Assembly: GCF_013205025.1 (NCBI RefSeq)
Contig: NZ_JABMLE010000003.1
Location: 496,001 to 560,000, forward strand
From: Rathayibacter sp. VKM Ac-2857
GTDB taxonomy: Bacteria > Actinomycetota > Actinomycetes > Actinomycetales > Microbacteriaceae
DNA length: 64,000 nt
Direction of reading: 5' to 3'
In this document: one piece after another, positions 27,314 to 35,856 of the stretch
How positions within the stretch are numbered: position 1 is the stretch's first letter
Layout of the letters: the number at the start of each line of letters is the position of its first letter
The notes under the pieces: model-generated
The model's database searches: none
Seen by the model: only the letters and a program-made list of their open reading frames with translations
Told to the model about the DNA's origin: nothing
Position numbers and translations under genes: made by a program

Positions 27314-27775
27314 GCGCGGCGGAGCCCGCGCTGCGGGCGCCCACCGAGCCCGCAGAGCGGGCGCCCACCCGCCGAGCCCGCAGAGCGGGCGCCGTCTCAT
27401 GCTGATCGAGTAGCCCGCTTGCGGGCGTATCGAGATCCGCCGTTCTGCAGGCGCCGGGTCTCGATACGCCCCTCCGGGGCTACTCGACCAGCATGAGGCG
27501 GCGCCCGCCGATCCAGCCCGCCCTCCTTCTCATGCTGATCGAGTAGCCCGCTCCGCGGGCGTATCGAGATCCACCGTCCTGAGCACGTGTGGTCTCGATA
27601 CGCCCCTCCGGGGCTACTCGACCAGCATGCAATCGCCCCACCGAGCCCGCAGAGCGGGCGCCTTGCCTCCGATTCCGCGCCGTGGGCGCCTTTTCATGCT
27701 GATCGAGTAGCCCGCTCCGCGGGCGTATCGAGATCCCCCACCCCCAGCCACCACCCCCCTCAAGGAGAGAGTTCA
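27314..27775. repeat. Family A repeat cluster plus small GCCCGC hairpins
   Basis: Contains two full family A elements (27398-27495 and 27531-27629) and one half (27695-27736). Several short GCCCGC-AGA-GCGGGC hairpins lie at 27334-27391 and 27643-27660. Inner stems of the elements are GCCCGC-TT-GCGGGC and GCCCGC-TCC-GCGGGC, with GCCCC-TCC-GGGGC on the opposite arm. The cluster follows the GH130 gene and may end its transcript. No coding gene is supported here except the ribosome binding site (AAGGAGAG) for the next gene. Confidence 0.85.
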
Positions 27776-29806
27776 ATGACGAACTTCAGACCCCGCGCCG
27801 CCGCCGTCCTGGTCGCGACCGCCCTCGCCGCCGGAGGCCTCGCCGTCGGCGCGGCCCCGGCGCAGGCCGCCGAGCCGCTGACCAACACCGCGCACCTCGA
27901 CTTCCTGCTCGACACCGCCACGCCGCAGCCGCAGGCCGGCCACAGCACCTACCGCCTCGCCGAGGAGCCGGACCTCGTGCTCCCGTGGACCTACGCCGAC
28001 GCCCGCGACGGCGGCACCTTCGAGCGCGTCGGCGGCGGCCCCCTCGACCCGGCGACCGGCGACTGGGCGCAGGGCGCCTACAACACCGACGACGTCTCCC
28101 GCGCCGCCGTCGTCTACCTCCGGCACTGGCAGCAGACCGGCTCGACGGCGAGCCGCGACAAGGCCTACGAGACCCTCCGCTCCCTCGCCTACTTCCAGAC
28201 CACTGACGGCGCCGACGCCGGCAACGTCGTCCTCTGGATGCAGCCCGACGGCGACCTGAACCCCAGCGCCGAACCCGTCGAGCTGCCCGACCCGAGCGAC
28301 TCCGAGGACAGCTACTGGCTCGCCCGCACCCTCTGGGCGCTCGGCGAGGGCTACGCGGCGTTCCAGGACGAGAACCCCGACTTCGCCGCCTTCCTGCAGG
28401 ATCGCCTGCGCCTCGGCGTCTCCGCCGTCGACCGCGAGGTGCTCACCCGCTACGGCGAGTACGCGGTCGCCGACGGCGTCGACGTGCCCGCCTGGCTGAT
28501 CGTCGACGGCGCCGACGCCACCGCGGAGGCGCTGCTCGGCCTCTCCGCCTACGTCGCGGCCGCGCCCGACGACGCCGCCGTGCGCGCCAGCACCGCGAAG
28601 CTCGCCGAGGGCGTCGCCGCCTACGCCCGCACCACGACTCAAGGCGACACCACCTCCTGGCCCTACGGCGCGATCCTGCCCTGGACGAAGTCCCGCTCGC
28701 TCTGGCACTCCTGGTCGTCGCAGATGGCGGGCGGCCTGGCCGCCTCGTCCATCGCGCTCGGCGACCCGTCGCTCCTCGAGCCGGCCGTCGTCGACGCCGC
28801 CCGGTTCGCCCCCGAGCTGTTGACTGCCGGCGGCCCGGACAACGGCTGGAACCCGACGCCGACCGACCGCGTGCAGATCGCCTACGGCGCCGACTCCCGG
28901 CTGCAGAACTCGCTCGCCCTCGCCGACGCGACCGGATCCAGCGCCACTGGTCCCACCGCCTACCTCGACCTCGCGGGCGTGCAGGGCGCCTGGTTCTTCG
29001 GCCTCAACCTCAGCGGCGCCCCCGTCTACGACCCGGCGACCGGAGTCACCTACGACGGTGTCCAGGCCGACGGCAGCGTCAACCGCAACAGCGGCGCCGA
29101 GAGCACCATCCACGGCCTGCTGTCGATGCTCGCGCTCGACGCGCACCCGTCGGTCGCCGCCCGCGCGACCGCGGTCACGACCCAGGCGAGCCGCGACGGC
29201 CTCCGCCTCGTCGAGGCCGAGTCGGCCCGCGGCGGCACGGTCGTCACCCCGGAGTCGGCGTGGACCGGCGAGTCCGGCTGGAGCGGCTCCTACCTGTCGC
29301 TCACGAACTGGCGCCGCTCGGCGACCATCTCCGTCGGCTCCGCGACCCAGGACCGCCTGGTCGAGGCCGTGATCTTCGCCGCCGAGCGCGGCACCGAGAA
29401 GACCCCGATCAGCCTCTGGAACTCGGGCCGCCGCCCGCTCGACGTGCTCACCAGCACCGTCGGCGCGCAGGGCGTCACCGAGGCGTCCGGGATCCTGCTG
29501 CCCCAGAAGCTGCGGCGCACGCTCCCCGCGAGCGCGACCACCGTCGAGGTCCGCGCCCTGTCCGGCGAGACGAAGCTCGACGCCCTGCTCGTGCGCCCCG
29601 TCGTCTCGCGCCTGGTCCTCGTCGGCGACACCGGCCGCACCGAGCTCGTCCGCAACTCGACCGCGTCGCCCCAGCCGACCACGGTCGACGGCACCGGCAC
29701 CCTCCGCGTCTACGCGCAGGACGGCGCCCTGGTGAGCGAGTCGCCCGCCACGGGTGCGACCCCGGTCACCCTCCCCGCCCAGGGCTTCGCGATGCTCGTC
29801 GGCTGA
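27776..29806 (+). CDS. Large secreted protein, six-hairpin-glycosidase-like with C-terminal carbohydrate-binding-like region
   Basis: Encodes 676 aa. ATG 27776 follows AAGGAGAG. A Sec signal peptide ends at about residue 33 (GAAPAQA-AEP). Residues 40-450 are rich in regularly spaced helices with aromatic and acidic residues (WQQTGSTASRDKAYETLRSL, DSYWLARTLWALGEGYAAFQ, GWNPTPTDRVQIAYGADSRL), suggesting an (alpha/alpha) barrel. From about 480 the sequence LVEAESARGG and SGWSGSYLSLTNW resembles the start of CBM6/35-type modules. It is a candidate extracellular polysaccharide-degrading enzyme next to a GH130/sugar-import operon. The enzyme family and catalytic residues are not identified. Confidence 0.65.
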   Translation: MTNFRPRAAAVLVATALAAGGLAVGAAPAQAAEPLTNTAHLDFLLDTATPQPQAGHSTYRLAEEPDLVLPWTYADARDGGTFERVGGGPLDPATGDWAQGAYNTDDVSRAAVVYLRHWQQTGSTASRDKAYETLRSLAYFQTTDGADAGNVVLWMQPDGDLNPSAEPVELPDPSDSEDSYWLARTLWALGEGYAAFQDENPDFAAFLQDRLRLGVSAVDREVLTRYGEYAVADGVDVPAWLIVDGADATAEALLGLSAYVAAAPDDAAVRASTAKLAEGVAAYARTTTQGDTTSWPYGAILPWTKSRSLWHSWSSQMAGGLAASSIALGDPSLLEPAVVDAARFAPELLTAGGPDNGWNPTPTDRVQIAYGADSRLQNSLALADATGSSATGPTAYLDLAGVQGAWFFGLNLSGAPVYDPATGVTYDGVQADGSVNRNSGAESTIHGLLSMLALDAHPSVAARATAVTTQASRDGLRLVEAESARGGTVVTPESAWTGESGWSGSYLSLTNWRRSATISVGSATQDRLVEAVIFAAERGTEKTPISLWNSGRRPLDVLTSTVGAQGVTEASGILLPQKLRRTLPASATTVEVRALSGETKLDALLVRPVVSRLVLVGDTGRTELVRNSTASPQPTTVDGTGTLRVYAQDGALVSESPATGATPVTLPAQGFAMLVG

Positions 29807-30135
29807 GCGGCATGGTTCCGGCGTCCGCCCCCGACATGTTGATCGAGTAGCCCGCTTGCGGGCGTATCGAGATCCCCCGTCCTGACCACGTGGGGTCTCG
29901 ATACGCCCCTCCGGGGCTACTCGACCAGCAAAGGGTCCGCGACCGCTCCCACTGCATGCTGACCGAGCAGTCCGCCCCTCATGCAGGCCGCCGCAGCATG
30001 CTGATCGAGTAGCCCGCGTGCGGGCGTATCGAGATCCCGCCCGCCGGGCGCCCCCACTCCTCGAAAGTTGCGGTAGTCGCGCTCGACTACCGCAACTTCT
30101 GCGTTGTCGACGCGGCTGTCGGCGGGACCCGTGCG
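29807..30135. repeat. Family A repeats and a family B palindrome between convergent genes
   Basis: Holds one full family A element (29835-29930), a half element (29997-30038) and a family B palindrome (30065-30098). It separates the ends of the secreted-protein gene and the aquaporin gene. I see no coding gene here. Confidence 0.85.
30065..30098. repeat. Family B palindrome, copy 1
   Basis: Perfect 15-bp arms AAGTTGCGGTAGTCG and CGACTACCGCAACTT around loop CGCT, followed by CTGCG. Related to the two palindromes at 41105-41149 and 41192-41228, which share AAGTTG and CAACTTCTGCG. It could act as a terminator hairpin for the converging genes. Confidence 0.85.
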
Positions 30136-30918
30136 TCAGCGGCTGCGGTGCAGCGTCTTCGAGGCGAGGCCGGCGATCGCCGCGCCGAGCACCGGCGCCA
30201 GCAGGAACACCCACACCTGCCCGAGCGCATCGGGCCCGGCGAAGACGGCGGCCGCGATCGAGCGGGCCGGGTTCACCGAGGTGTTGCTGATCGGGATGCT
30301 GATCAGGTGGACGAGGGTCAGCGTGAGGCCGATCGCGAGCGGGGCGACGGCCTTGTACTCGCTCTTCGCGGTGACGGAGAGGATCACGCCGACGAAGACG
30401 GCCGTCAGCACGACCTCGGCCAGGATCACCGCGCCGAGCCCGAAGCCGCCGGGGGAGGCGGCGCCGTAGCCGTTCGAGGCGAAGCCCGAGTCGCGGGCGG
30501 CGTCGAAGTAGCCGGCCGGCCCGTCGGCCGCGATCAGCGCGACGACTCCGGCGCCCACGACACCGCCGACGATCTGGGCGACGATGTAGCCGGGGATGTG
30601 CCGCCACTCCGTCCGCCCCGCGAGGGCGAACCCGATCGAGACGGCCGGGTTGAAGTGACCGCCCGAGATGTGACCGACGGCGTAGATCCCGGCGACCAGC
30701 GTGAGCCCGAAGGCGAGCGCGACGCCGAGGAAGCCGACGCCGAGCGCGTTGCCGTCGTCGGGGAAGGCGGAGGCGAAGATCGCCGTGCCGACGCCGCCCG
30801 CGACGAGGAGGAACGTGCCGAACGCCTCGGAGGCGTAGCGCGCCGCGGCGGAGTACTGCTCGGCGTGCTCCTTCCGCTGCTCACTCGTGGTGCGGCTGGC
30901 GGGCTTCGATGACGGCAT
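30136..30918 (-). CDS. Aquaporin (AqpZ/MIP family)
   Basis: Encodes 260 aa. Both MIP signature loops are intact: HISGGHFNPAVSIGFALAG and SNTSVNPARSIAAAVFAG (the two NPA boxes). Six membrane segments are visible, with an N-terminal hydrophilic tail of about 25 residues. ATG 30918 follows GGAGGAA; the frame is open further upstream but without similarity. AqpZ-like channels pass water; glycerol facilitators differ by a longer loop near the second NPA. The gene is alone on its strand, with repeats on both sides. Confidence 0.92.
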   Translation of the reverse strand: MPSSKPASRTTSEQRKEHAEQYSAAARYASEAFGTFLLVAGGVGTAIFASAFPDDGNALGVGFLGVALAFGLTLVAGIYAVGHISGGHFNPAVSIGFALAGRTEWRHIPGYIVAQIVGGVVGAGVVALIAADGPAGYFDAARDSGFASNGYGAASPGGFGLGAVILAEVVLTAVFVGVILSVTAKSEYKAVAPLAIGLTLTLVHLISIPISNTSVNPARSIAAAVFAGPDALGQVWVFLLAPVLGAAIAGLASKTLHRSR

Positions 30919-31486
30919 GGGGGTTCCTCCGCGGGTCGTGGACGGCCCCGCGGCGCGCGAGGGCAACCGCCACTCCAGCACCCGCGGGCGCCGGGGGAGC
31001 CGCGCGCCCAGTCGGCTCCCGGCCGCGCGGCCCCGGAGGCCCCTTGCGCGGCCAGCCGCCCCTCGCTCAGCGGCCAGCCCTTCCGCCCGCATGCCGGCCG
31101 AGTAGCCCCTCCATGCTGGTCGAGCAAGCCCGGAGGGCCCCCAGCATGCTGGTCGAGTAGCCCCGGAGGGGCGTATCGAGACCCCACCCTCCGAACCGGC
31201 GTGGATCTCGATACGTCCGCTGCGCGGCCTACTCGATCAGCATGCAGGGGGCCCGCGCTGAGCGGGGCGTCACCCTTCCATGCTGGTCGCGTAGCCCGGA
31301 GGGTCCCTTGCATGCTGGTCGAGTAGCCCCGGAGGGGCGTATCGAGACCCGCCCTCCGAGCGACGGTGGATCTCGATACGTCCGCTGCGCGGACTACTCG
31401 ATCAGCATGCAGGGGGTCCGCTGCGTGGGCTACTCGATCAGCATGCAGGGGGCCCGCTCCGCGGTGCGCGACCGCAGTGCAGCGCG
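30919..31486. repeat. Repeat-filled region with family A elements
   Basis: Full family A elements at 31145-31244 and 31311-31409, with fragments at 31111-31140, 31279-31310 and 31430-31447. The stems here are GCCCC-GGA-GGGGC on one arm and TCCGC-TGC-GCGGA on the other. The region lies between the 5' end of the aquaporin gene and the 3' end of the HxlR gene. The first 60 bp carry the aquaporin ribosome binding site. No gene is seen. Confidence 0.85.
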
Positions 31487-32143
31487 TCACGCCGCGAGGT
31501 GGAACGTGCTCGCGAAGCGCCCGAGCAGCGCGTCGCGTCCTCGGAGCACCGTGACCGCGCCGGTCGCGATCGCCCGCTCCGGCGCGAGCTCGCCCGACAG
31601 CAGCAGCCGGATGTCCGCGCCGGTCGAGAACGCGAGATCCACCGGCACTTCCCCGCCCGGCACCTCCCCGCGCGTGACGTCCAGCGCCGCGCCGTCGACG
31701 CGGATCAGCAGCCCGGCCGGTCCGACCTGCGCCGCGTACACCGTCGCCGGCAGCTCGGCCGCGACCTGCGGCCGGAACGCGGTGCGCAGGTCCACCGTCA
31801 TCGAGTCCGGGGTGATCACCTGCTCCTCGCGCGGATCGCCCAGCGCCTTGAAGCCCCAGGCGCCGAGCGCGAGCACGATCGGCTCGAGCTCGCGGCCGTA
31901 GGGCGTCAGCTCGTAGACGATGATGCGCGAGCGCGGCGCCCGCCGGATGATCCCGGCCGCCTGCAGCTCCTTCAGCCGGCCGGCCAGCACGTTGCTCGGG
32001 ATGCGCGCGAGTCCCTGCGCGAGCTCACTGTACCTGCGCGGCCCGACCAGCAGATCCCGGACGATCAGCAGCGCCCAGCGCTCGCCGACCAGCTCGACCG
32101 CGCGGGTGAGCGCCGAGTACTGCCCGTAGTCGCGTGCGGCCAT
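31487..32143 (-). CDS. HxlR family winged-helix transcription regulator
   Basis: Encodes 218 aa from ATG 32143. Residues 1-95 are an HxlR-type winged helix (ALTRAVELVGERWALLIVRD, then RRYSELAQGLARIPSNVLAGRLKELQAAG and YELTPYGRELEPIVLALGAWG). The C-terminal half (about 120-218: VDLRTAFRPQVAAELPATVYAA, PVDLAFSTGADIRLLLSGEL) looks like an SCP2-like lipid-binding fold, an arrangement common among longer HxlR proteins. It lies five bases after the VOC gene on the same strand, so the two form an operon. No operator is evident. Confidence 0.88.
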   Translation of the reverse strand: MAARDYGQYSALTRAVELVGERWALLIVRDLLVGPRRYSELAQGLARIPSNVLAGRLKELQAAGIIRRAPRSRIIVYELTPYGRELEPIVLALGAWGFKALGDPREEQVITPDSMTVDLRTAFRPQVAAELPATVYAAQVGPAGLLIRVDGAALDVTRGEVPGGEVPVDLAFSTGADIRLLLSGELAPERAIATGAVTVLRGRDALLGRFASTFHLAA

Positions 32144-32148
32144 CGCCC

Positions 32149-32583
32149 TCAGGCCTGCTCGCCGGTGTACGCCTCCGGCCCCTGCGCCGCGGCGACCGGG
32201 TCCATCCAGCCGAACTCGAGCAGGTTGCCGTCGGGGTCGGAGACCTGGCGCTGGTACATGAAGCCGTAGTCGGAGGCGGGCCGCGACTCGGAGCCGCCCG
32301 CGGCGAGCCCCGCGGTCACGGTGGCGTCGACCGCCTCGCGGGTGTCGAGGAAGATCGCGGTCGACACGGAGGGGTTCACGGCCGGGTCGCCGATCGGCAG
32401 GTCGCTGAAGGTCTGGAAGTACTCGCGCACCAGGATCATGAAGTAATTGTGGTCCTCCTCCACCACGACGCAGGCCGCGTTGTGGTCGGAGAAGGCGGGG
32501 TTGATCGAGAAGCCGAGCGCGACGTAGAACGCCTTCGCGCGCTCGAGGTCGGTGACGGGCAGGTTGACGAACATCGAGGTCAT
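32149..32583 (-). CDS. VOC family protein (glyoxalase/extradiol dioxygenase fold)
   Basis: Encodes 144 aa from ATG 32583. Two beta-alpha-beta-beta-beta motifs are visible: MTSMFVNLPVTDLERAKAFYVALGF at the start and QVSDPDGNLLEFGWMDP near the end, the latter holding the usual metal-ligand Glu. The substrate is unknown. It is the first gene of the VOC-HxlR pair; the ribosome site GGAGAGA precedes the start. Confidence 0.88.
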   Translation of the reverse strand: MTSMFVNLPVTDLERAKAFYVALGFSINPAFSDHNAACVVVEEDHNYFMILVREYFQTFSDLPIGDPAVNPSVSTAIFLDTREAVDATVTAGLAAGGSESRPASDYGFMYQRQVSDPDGNLLEFGWMDPVAAAQGPEAYTGEQA

Positions 32584-32689
32584 GGCGGTCTCTCCTTCTC
32601 GGCGGGAGCCGCGAGCCGCGGCGTCTGCGCCCATGCTTGTGAAAAACAAGTGCCACGTCAAGAGGCGGTCTCGAGACGCCTTCGATCCG

Positions 32690-33180
32690 GGAACCGCCTC
32701 CGGCCTGTGAGGCGACCTCCGGCTCGCTGTTCCGCCCGGTTCCGCGTGCCGGAGTTGCTTCGGCGTCACCTGCGGCTCGCCAGGTCAGCACCGGCTCGTC
32801 GTTTCCGCGGGTTTCCCCGTGCCGAGGGTGATTCCGCGTGTCGGAGGTATCCCGAGCCGACTCCGGCGCGTCGGATCGCCTCCGGGTCGCAGATCTGCTG
32901 GATTTCCGCGTGCCGAGGGCCGTTCCGCGTGCCGGAACCGTGCCGGATGTGCGCCGGAACCGTCCGGAGCCGCCCGCGGTCCCGGGGGATCTCGGGCTCG
33001 CACGCCTCCGGCTCGCTGAACCAGCTCCGGCACGTTGTTTCGTCCGGTTTCCACGTGCCCGAGGCCGTTCCGCGTGCCGGACGTCGCCCGGCGCTGCCTC
33101 CGGCTCGCGGAAGCACCCCCGGCTCGCGGTTCCGGCCCGACTTCGCGTGCCGAGGGCGATTCCGCGAGCCGAACCTGCTC
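32690..33180. repeat. Family C: degenerate GC-rich repeat array
   Basis: About 490 bp without a plausible gene. Motif TTCCGCGTGCCGAGGG followed by TTCCGCGTGCCGGA occurs, with variation, at about 32811, 32901, 33046 and 33139, with a partial copy at 32738. Between copies CTCCGGCTCGC recurs. CGGCTCGCGGA and TCCGCGAGCCG are reverse complements, so units can pair with each other. Many frames are open here, but only because the repeat lacks stops. It separates the VOC/HxlR operon from the sugar operon at 33352. Confidence 0.75.
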
Positions 33181-33204
33181 CAGGACTCACCCCGGGTATC
33201 GAAA

Positions 33205-33315
33205 GAGAGCGCTCTCACAAAACGCTTGACCTCCCCGCGACCCGCTCCGTATGCTCGCCTCATACCTCGTGAGAGCGCTCTCACACACGGCAGCACAGCA
33301 CCGTGAGAGCGCCCC
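33205..33315 (+). promoter_or_regulatory. Sugar-operon promoter with three LacI-type operators
   Basis: Promoter TTGACC (33226-33231), 18-bp spacer, TATGCT (33250-33255). Palindrome GAGAGCGCTCTC lies just upstream (33205-33216), a second copy TGAGAGCGCTCTCA lies just downstream of the expected start site (33270-33283), and a half copy TGAGAGCGCCCC lies at 33304-33315. CG-centred palindromes like this are typical of LacI-family operators. The layout suggests repression by looping or blocking, probably by the LacI-type protein encoded at 37201. Confidence 0.82.
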
Positions 33316-33351
33316 CAGGGGTGCCCTGACACCCATCACGAAGGAGTGACC

Positions 33352-34662
33352 GTGCTCGAATCACGACGCGCCAGGATCGCCACGGCGATCGCCGGCGCCG
33401 CCACCCTGGCCCTGCTCGTCTCCGGATGCTCGTCCGGATCCGGCGCGGCCGAGGGCGGGGACATCGAACTGACCGTGACCACGTTCGGCGCCATGGGGTT
33501 CGACGACCTCTACGCCGAGTACGAGGCCGCCCACCCGGGCGTCACGATCGTCCCGAACAACATCGACACCGGCGGCAACGCCCGGACCGACGCGTTCACC
33601 AAGCTCGCCGCGGGCTCCGGCCTCGCCGACGTCGTCGCGATCGAGGAGGGCTGGCTCGGCTCGATCATGGAGGTCTCCGACCAGTTCGTCGACCTGCGCG
33701 ACCACGGCATCGAGGACCGCAAGGCCGACTGGGTCGACTGGAAGTACGAGCAGGCCGTCGACCCCGACGGCCGCGTCATCGGCTACGGCACCGACATCGG
33801 CCCCGAGGGTCTCTGCTACAGCACCGCCGCCTTCGAGGCCGCGGGCCTGCCCACCGATCGCGCCGCCGTCGCGGAGCTGCTCGGCGGCGCGGACGCGACC
33901 TGGGAGGACTACTTCGCGGCCGGGAAGCAGTACCACGACGCGACCGGCAAGGCCTGGTACGACCAGTCCGGCTTCGTCTGGAACGCCATGGTCAATCAGC
34001 TCCCCGAGGGCTACTACACCGCCGACGGCGAGCTGAACATCGACGGCAACGCCGAGCTGCAGGAGCGCTGGGGCTGGATCACCGACGGCGCCGCCTCCGG
34101 ACTCTCGGCCGCGCAGAAGGCCTGGGACTGGAACAAGGGCAAGTCCTTCACCGACAGCACCTTCGCGACCTTCGTCTGCCCGGGCTGGATGCTCGGCCAG
34201 GTGAAGGCGCAGGTCGAGGCCGGCGGCGGCGACCCCGAGGCCACCGGCTGGGACTTCGCCGACGTCTTCCCCGGCGGCGCGGCCAACTGGGGCGGCTCGT
34301 TCCTCTCCGTCCCGACGCAGTCGAAGCACCCCGCCGAGGCCGCGGAGCTCGCCTCCTGGCTGAGCGAGCCGGAGCAGCAGATCGCCGCGTTCGACGCGAC
34401 CGGCCCGTTCCCGAGCACCGTCTCCGCCCAGGAGCAGCTCGCCTCCGCCGCCGCGCCCGACCCGGCGCTGAACGGCTCGCCGACCGGCGCGATCCTCGCC
34501 GAGCGCGCCCAGGGCGTCGTCGCCCAGTACAAGGGACCGGACGACTCGCTGATCCAGGAGAACGTCTTCGGCCCGGTCCTGCAGAAGGTCGACCGCGGCG
34601 AGCTCGACGGCGACAAGGGCTGGAACGAGGCGCTCTCGCTCCTCGACGAGCTGGTCGACTGA
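33352..34662 (+). CDS. Carbohydrate ABC transporter substrate-binding lipoprotein
   Basis: Encodes 436 aa. The start is GTG 33352, with AAGGAG at 33341-33346; a GTG at 33346 overlaps that site and is less likely. The signal peptide ends in LLVSGCSS. The mature part has family-1 sugar-binding features: LTVTTFGAMGFDDLYAEYEAAHPG, DVVAIEEGWLGSIM, YGTDIGPEGLCYSTAAFEAAGLP and SFLSVPTQSKHPAEAAELASWL. The gene is followed by a strong hairpin (34678) and then the two permeases. The sugar is unknown. Confidence 0.92.
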   Translation: MLESRRARIATAIAGAATLALLVSGCSSGSGAAEGGDIELTVTTFGAMGFDDLYAEYEAAHPGVTIVPNNIDTGGNARTDAFTKLAAGSGLADVVAIEEGWLGSIMEVSDQFVDLRDHGIEDRKADWVDWKYEQAVDPDGRVIGYGTDIGPEGLCYSTAAFEAAGLPTDRAAVAELLGGADATWEDYFAAGKQYHDATGKAWYDQSGFVWNAMVNQLPEGYYTADGELNIDGNAELQERWGWITDGAASGLSAAQKAWDWNKGKSFTDSTFATFVCPGWMLGQVKAQVEAGGGDPEATGWDFADVFPGGAANWGGSFLSVPTQSKHPAEAAELASWLSEPEQQIAAFDATGPFPSTVSAQEQLASAAAPDPALNGSPTGAILAERAQGVVAQYKGPDDSLIQENVFGPVLQKVDRGELDGDKGWNEALSLLDELVD

Positions 34663-34677
34663 CCCGCTCCCGCTGAC

Positions 34678-34714
34678 AGGGCCCCCGTCCGGTAGCAGGC
34701 CGGGCGGGGGCCCT
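34678..34714 (+). terminator. Hairpin between binding-protein and permease genes (partial terminator or 3' stabiliser)
   Basis: A 15-bp stem (34678-34692 with 34700-34714, one G-T type mismatch) and a 7-base loop, followed by a pyrimidine-rich run CCCTCCCTCC. Placed between gene 1 and gene 2 of one transporter operon, it likely lowers downstream expression so the binding protein is made in excess. Confidence 0.7.
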
Positions 34715-34729
34715 CCCTCCCTCCTTCCG

Positions 34730-34785
34730 ATGACGCGTCCGACGAGGCGTCCCATGACGCGTCCCACGACGCGTCCACGAACGAG
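34730..34785. repeat. Short tandem repeats of GACGCGTCC type
   Basis: Four to five imperfect 11-14 bp units around (GA)CGCGTCC lie in the leader of the MalF-like permease gene, after the hairpin at 34678. A further ACGAGAGCGACC direct repeat lies just before the start codon. The permease has only a weak ribosome binding site here. Confidence 0.65.
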
Positions 34786-34818
34786 TCCCCCCACGAGAGC
34801 GACCGACGAGAGCGACCC

Positions 34819-35856
34819 ATGACGAGCACCCTGACCCCGCCGACCGCGTCGGCCGCGCCGCCTCCCGGCCGCCGCCCCGCGCCCCGCCTGCCGCTCACCG
34901 CGCGGCAGCGGATGAGCCGCTTCGACGTCAAGGCGTCGCCCTACCTCTACATCTCGCCGTTCTTCCTGCTGTTCGCGATCACGGGAGCCTTCCCGCTCGT
35001 CTACACGCTGGTGGTCTCGCTCTACGACTGGCAGCTGCTGCAGGGCCAGGGCGACTTCGTCGGCCTCGGCAACTTCGCCGCGGTGCTCGGCGACCGCTTC
35101 TTCTGGAACTCGATCGGCAACACGCTGAGCATCTTCCTGCTCTCCACGATCCCGCAGCTCGCCGTCGCCCTGGTGCTCGCGGCGGTGCTCGACCAGTCGC
35201 TGCGCGCCCGCACCTTCTGGCGGATGAGCGTGCTGCTGCCCTACGTCGTCTCGCCCGTCGCCGTGGCGCTGATCTTCTCGAGCATCTTCGGCGACCAGGA
35301 GGGCCTGGCGAACAACCTGCTCGGCCTGGTCGGCATCGCCCCGATCGACTGGACCAACGACCGCCTCGCCAGCCACATCGCGATCGCCTCGATGGTCAAC
35401 TGGCGCTGGACCGGCTACAACGCGCTCATCCTGCTCGCCGCGATGCAGGCCGTGCCGCGCGACCTGCACGAGTCGGCCGCGCTCGACGGGGCGGGCTCGT
35501 TCCGCCGCTTCACCTCGGTCACGATCCCGAGCATCCGGCCGACCCTGATCTTCGTGATCATCACGGCCACCATCGGCGGGCTGCAGATCTTCGCCGAGCC
35601 GCGCCTCTTCGACGTCTCGAACGCGGGCGGCATCGGCGGCTCGGACCGCCAGTTCCAGACGACCGTCCTCTACCTCTGGGAGATGGCGTTCTTCCGGCAG
35701 AACTTCGGCGAGGCGGCGGCGGTCGCCTGGCTGCTGTTCCTGCTGATCGTGCTGATCGGACTGGTGAACTTCGCGATCTCGCGGCGGATCGCGTCCGTCG
35801 AGAACCGCGTGAGAACGCGCACGCGCCGACCGGCGCAGAAGGTGAGCGACCGATGA
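34819..35856 (+). CDS. Carbohydrate ABC transporter permease (MalF-like)
   Basis: Encodes 345 aa with six hydrophobic segments (first: YLYISPFFLLFAITGAFPLV). The loop DLHESAALDGAGSFRRFTSVTIPSIRPTL contacts the ATPase. ATG 34819 has a poor Shine-Dalgarno site (GAGAGCGACCC) behind tandem repeats, which may keep its expression below that of the binding protein. It overlaps the next permease by four bases. Confidence 0.93.
   Translation: MTSTLTPPTASAAPPPGRRPAPRLPLTARQRMSRFDVKASPYLYISPFFLLFAITGAFPLVYTLVVSLYDWQLLQGQGDFVGLGNFAAVLGDRFFWNSIGNTLSIFLLSTIPQLAVALVLAAVLDQSLRARTFWRMSVLLPYVVSPVAVALIFSSIFGDQEGLANNLLGLVGIAPIDWTNDRLASHIAIASMVNWRWTGYNALILLAAMQAVPRDLHESAALDGAGSFRRFTSVTIPSIRPTLIFVIITATIGGLQIFAEPRLFDVSNAGGIGGSDRQFQTTVLYLWEMAFFRQNFGEAAAVAWLLFLLIVLIGLVNFAISRRIASVENRVRTRTRRPAQKVSDR

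Noticed and set aside
27773-30607. Very long antisense open frame (over 900 codons) opposite the secreted-protein gene
   Set aside because: It mirrors the codon structure of the real gene, has low-complexity Gly/Arg/Val/Ala composition, runs through repeats and the aquaporin gene, and has no recognisable motif or start site.
32690-33180. Possible protein genes in the GC-rich gap
   Set aside because: Several frames on both strands are open at once and all give repetitive Arg/Pro/Ser/Gly strings; no ribosome site or family motif supports any.
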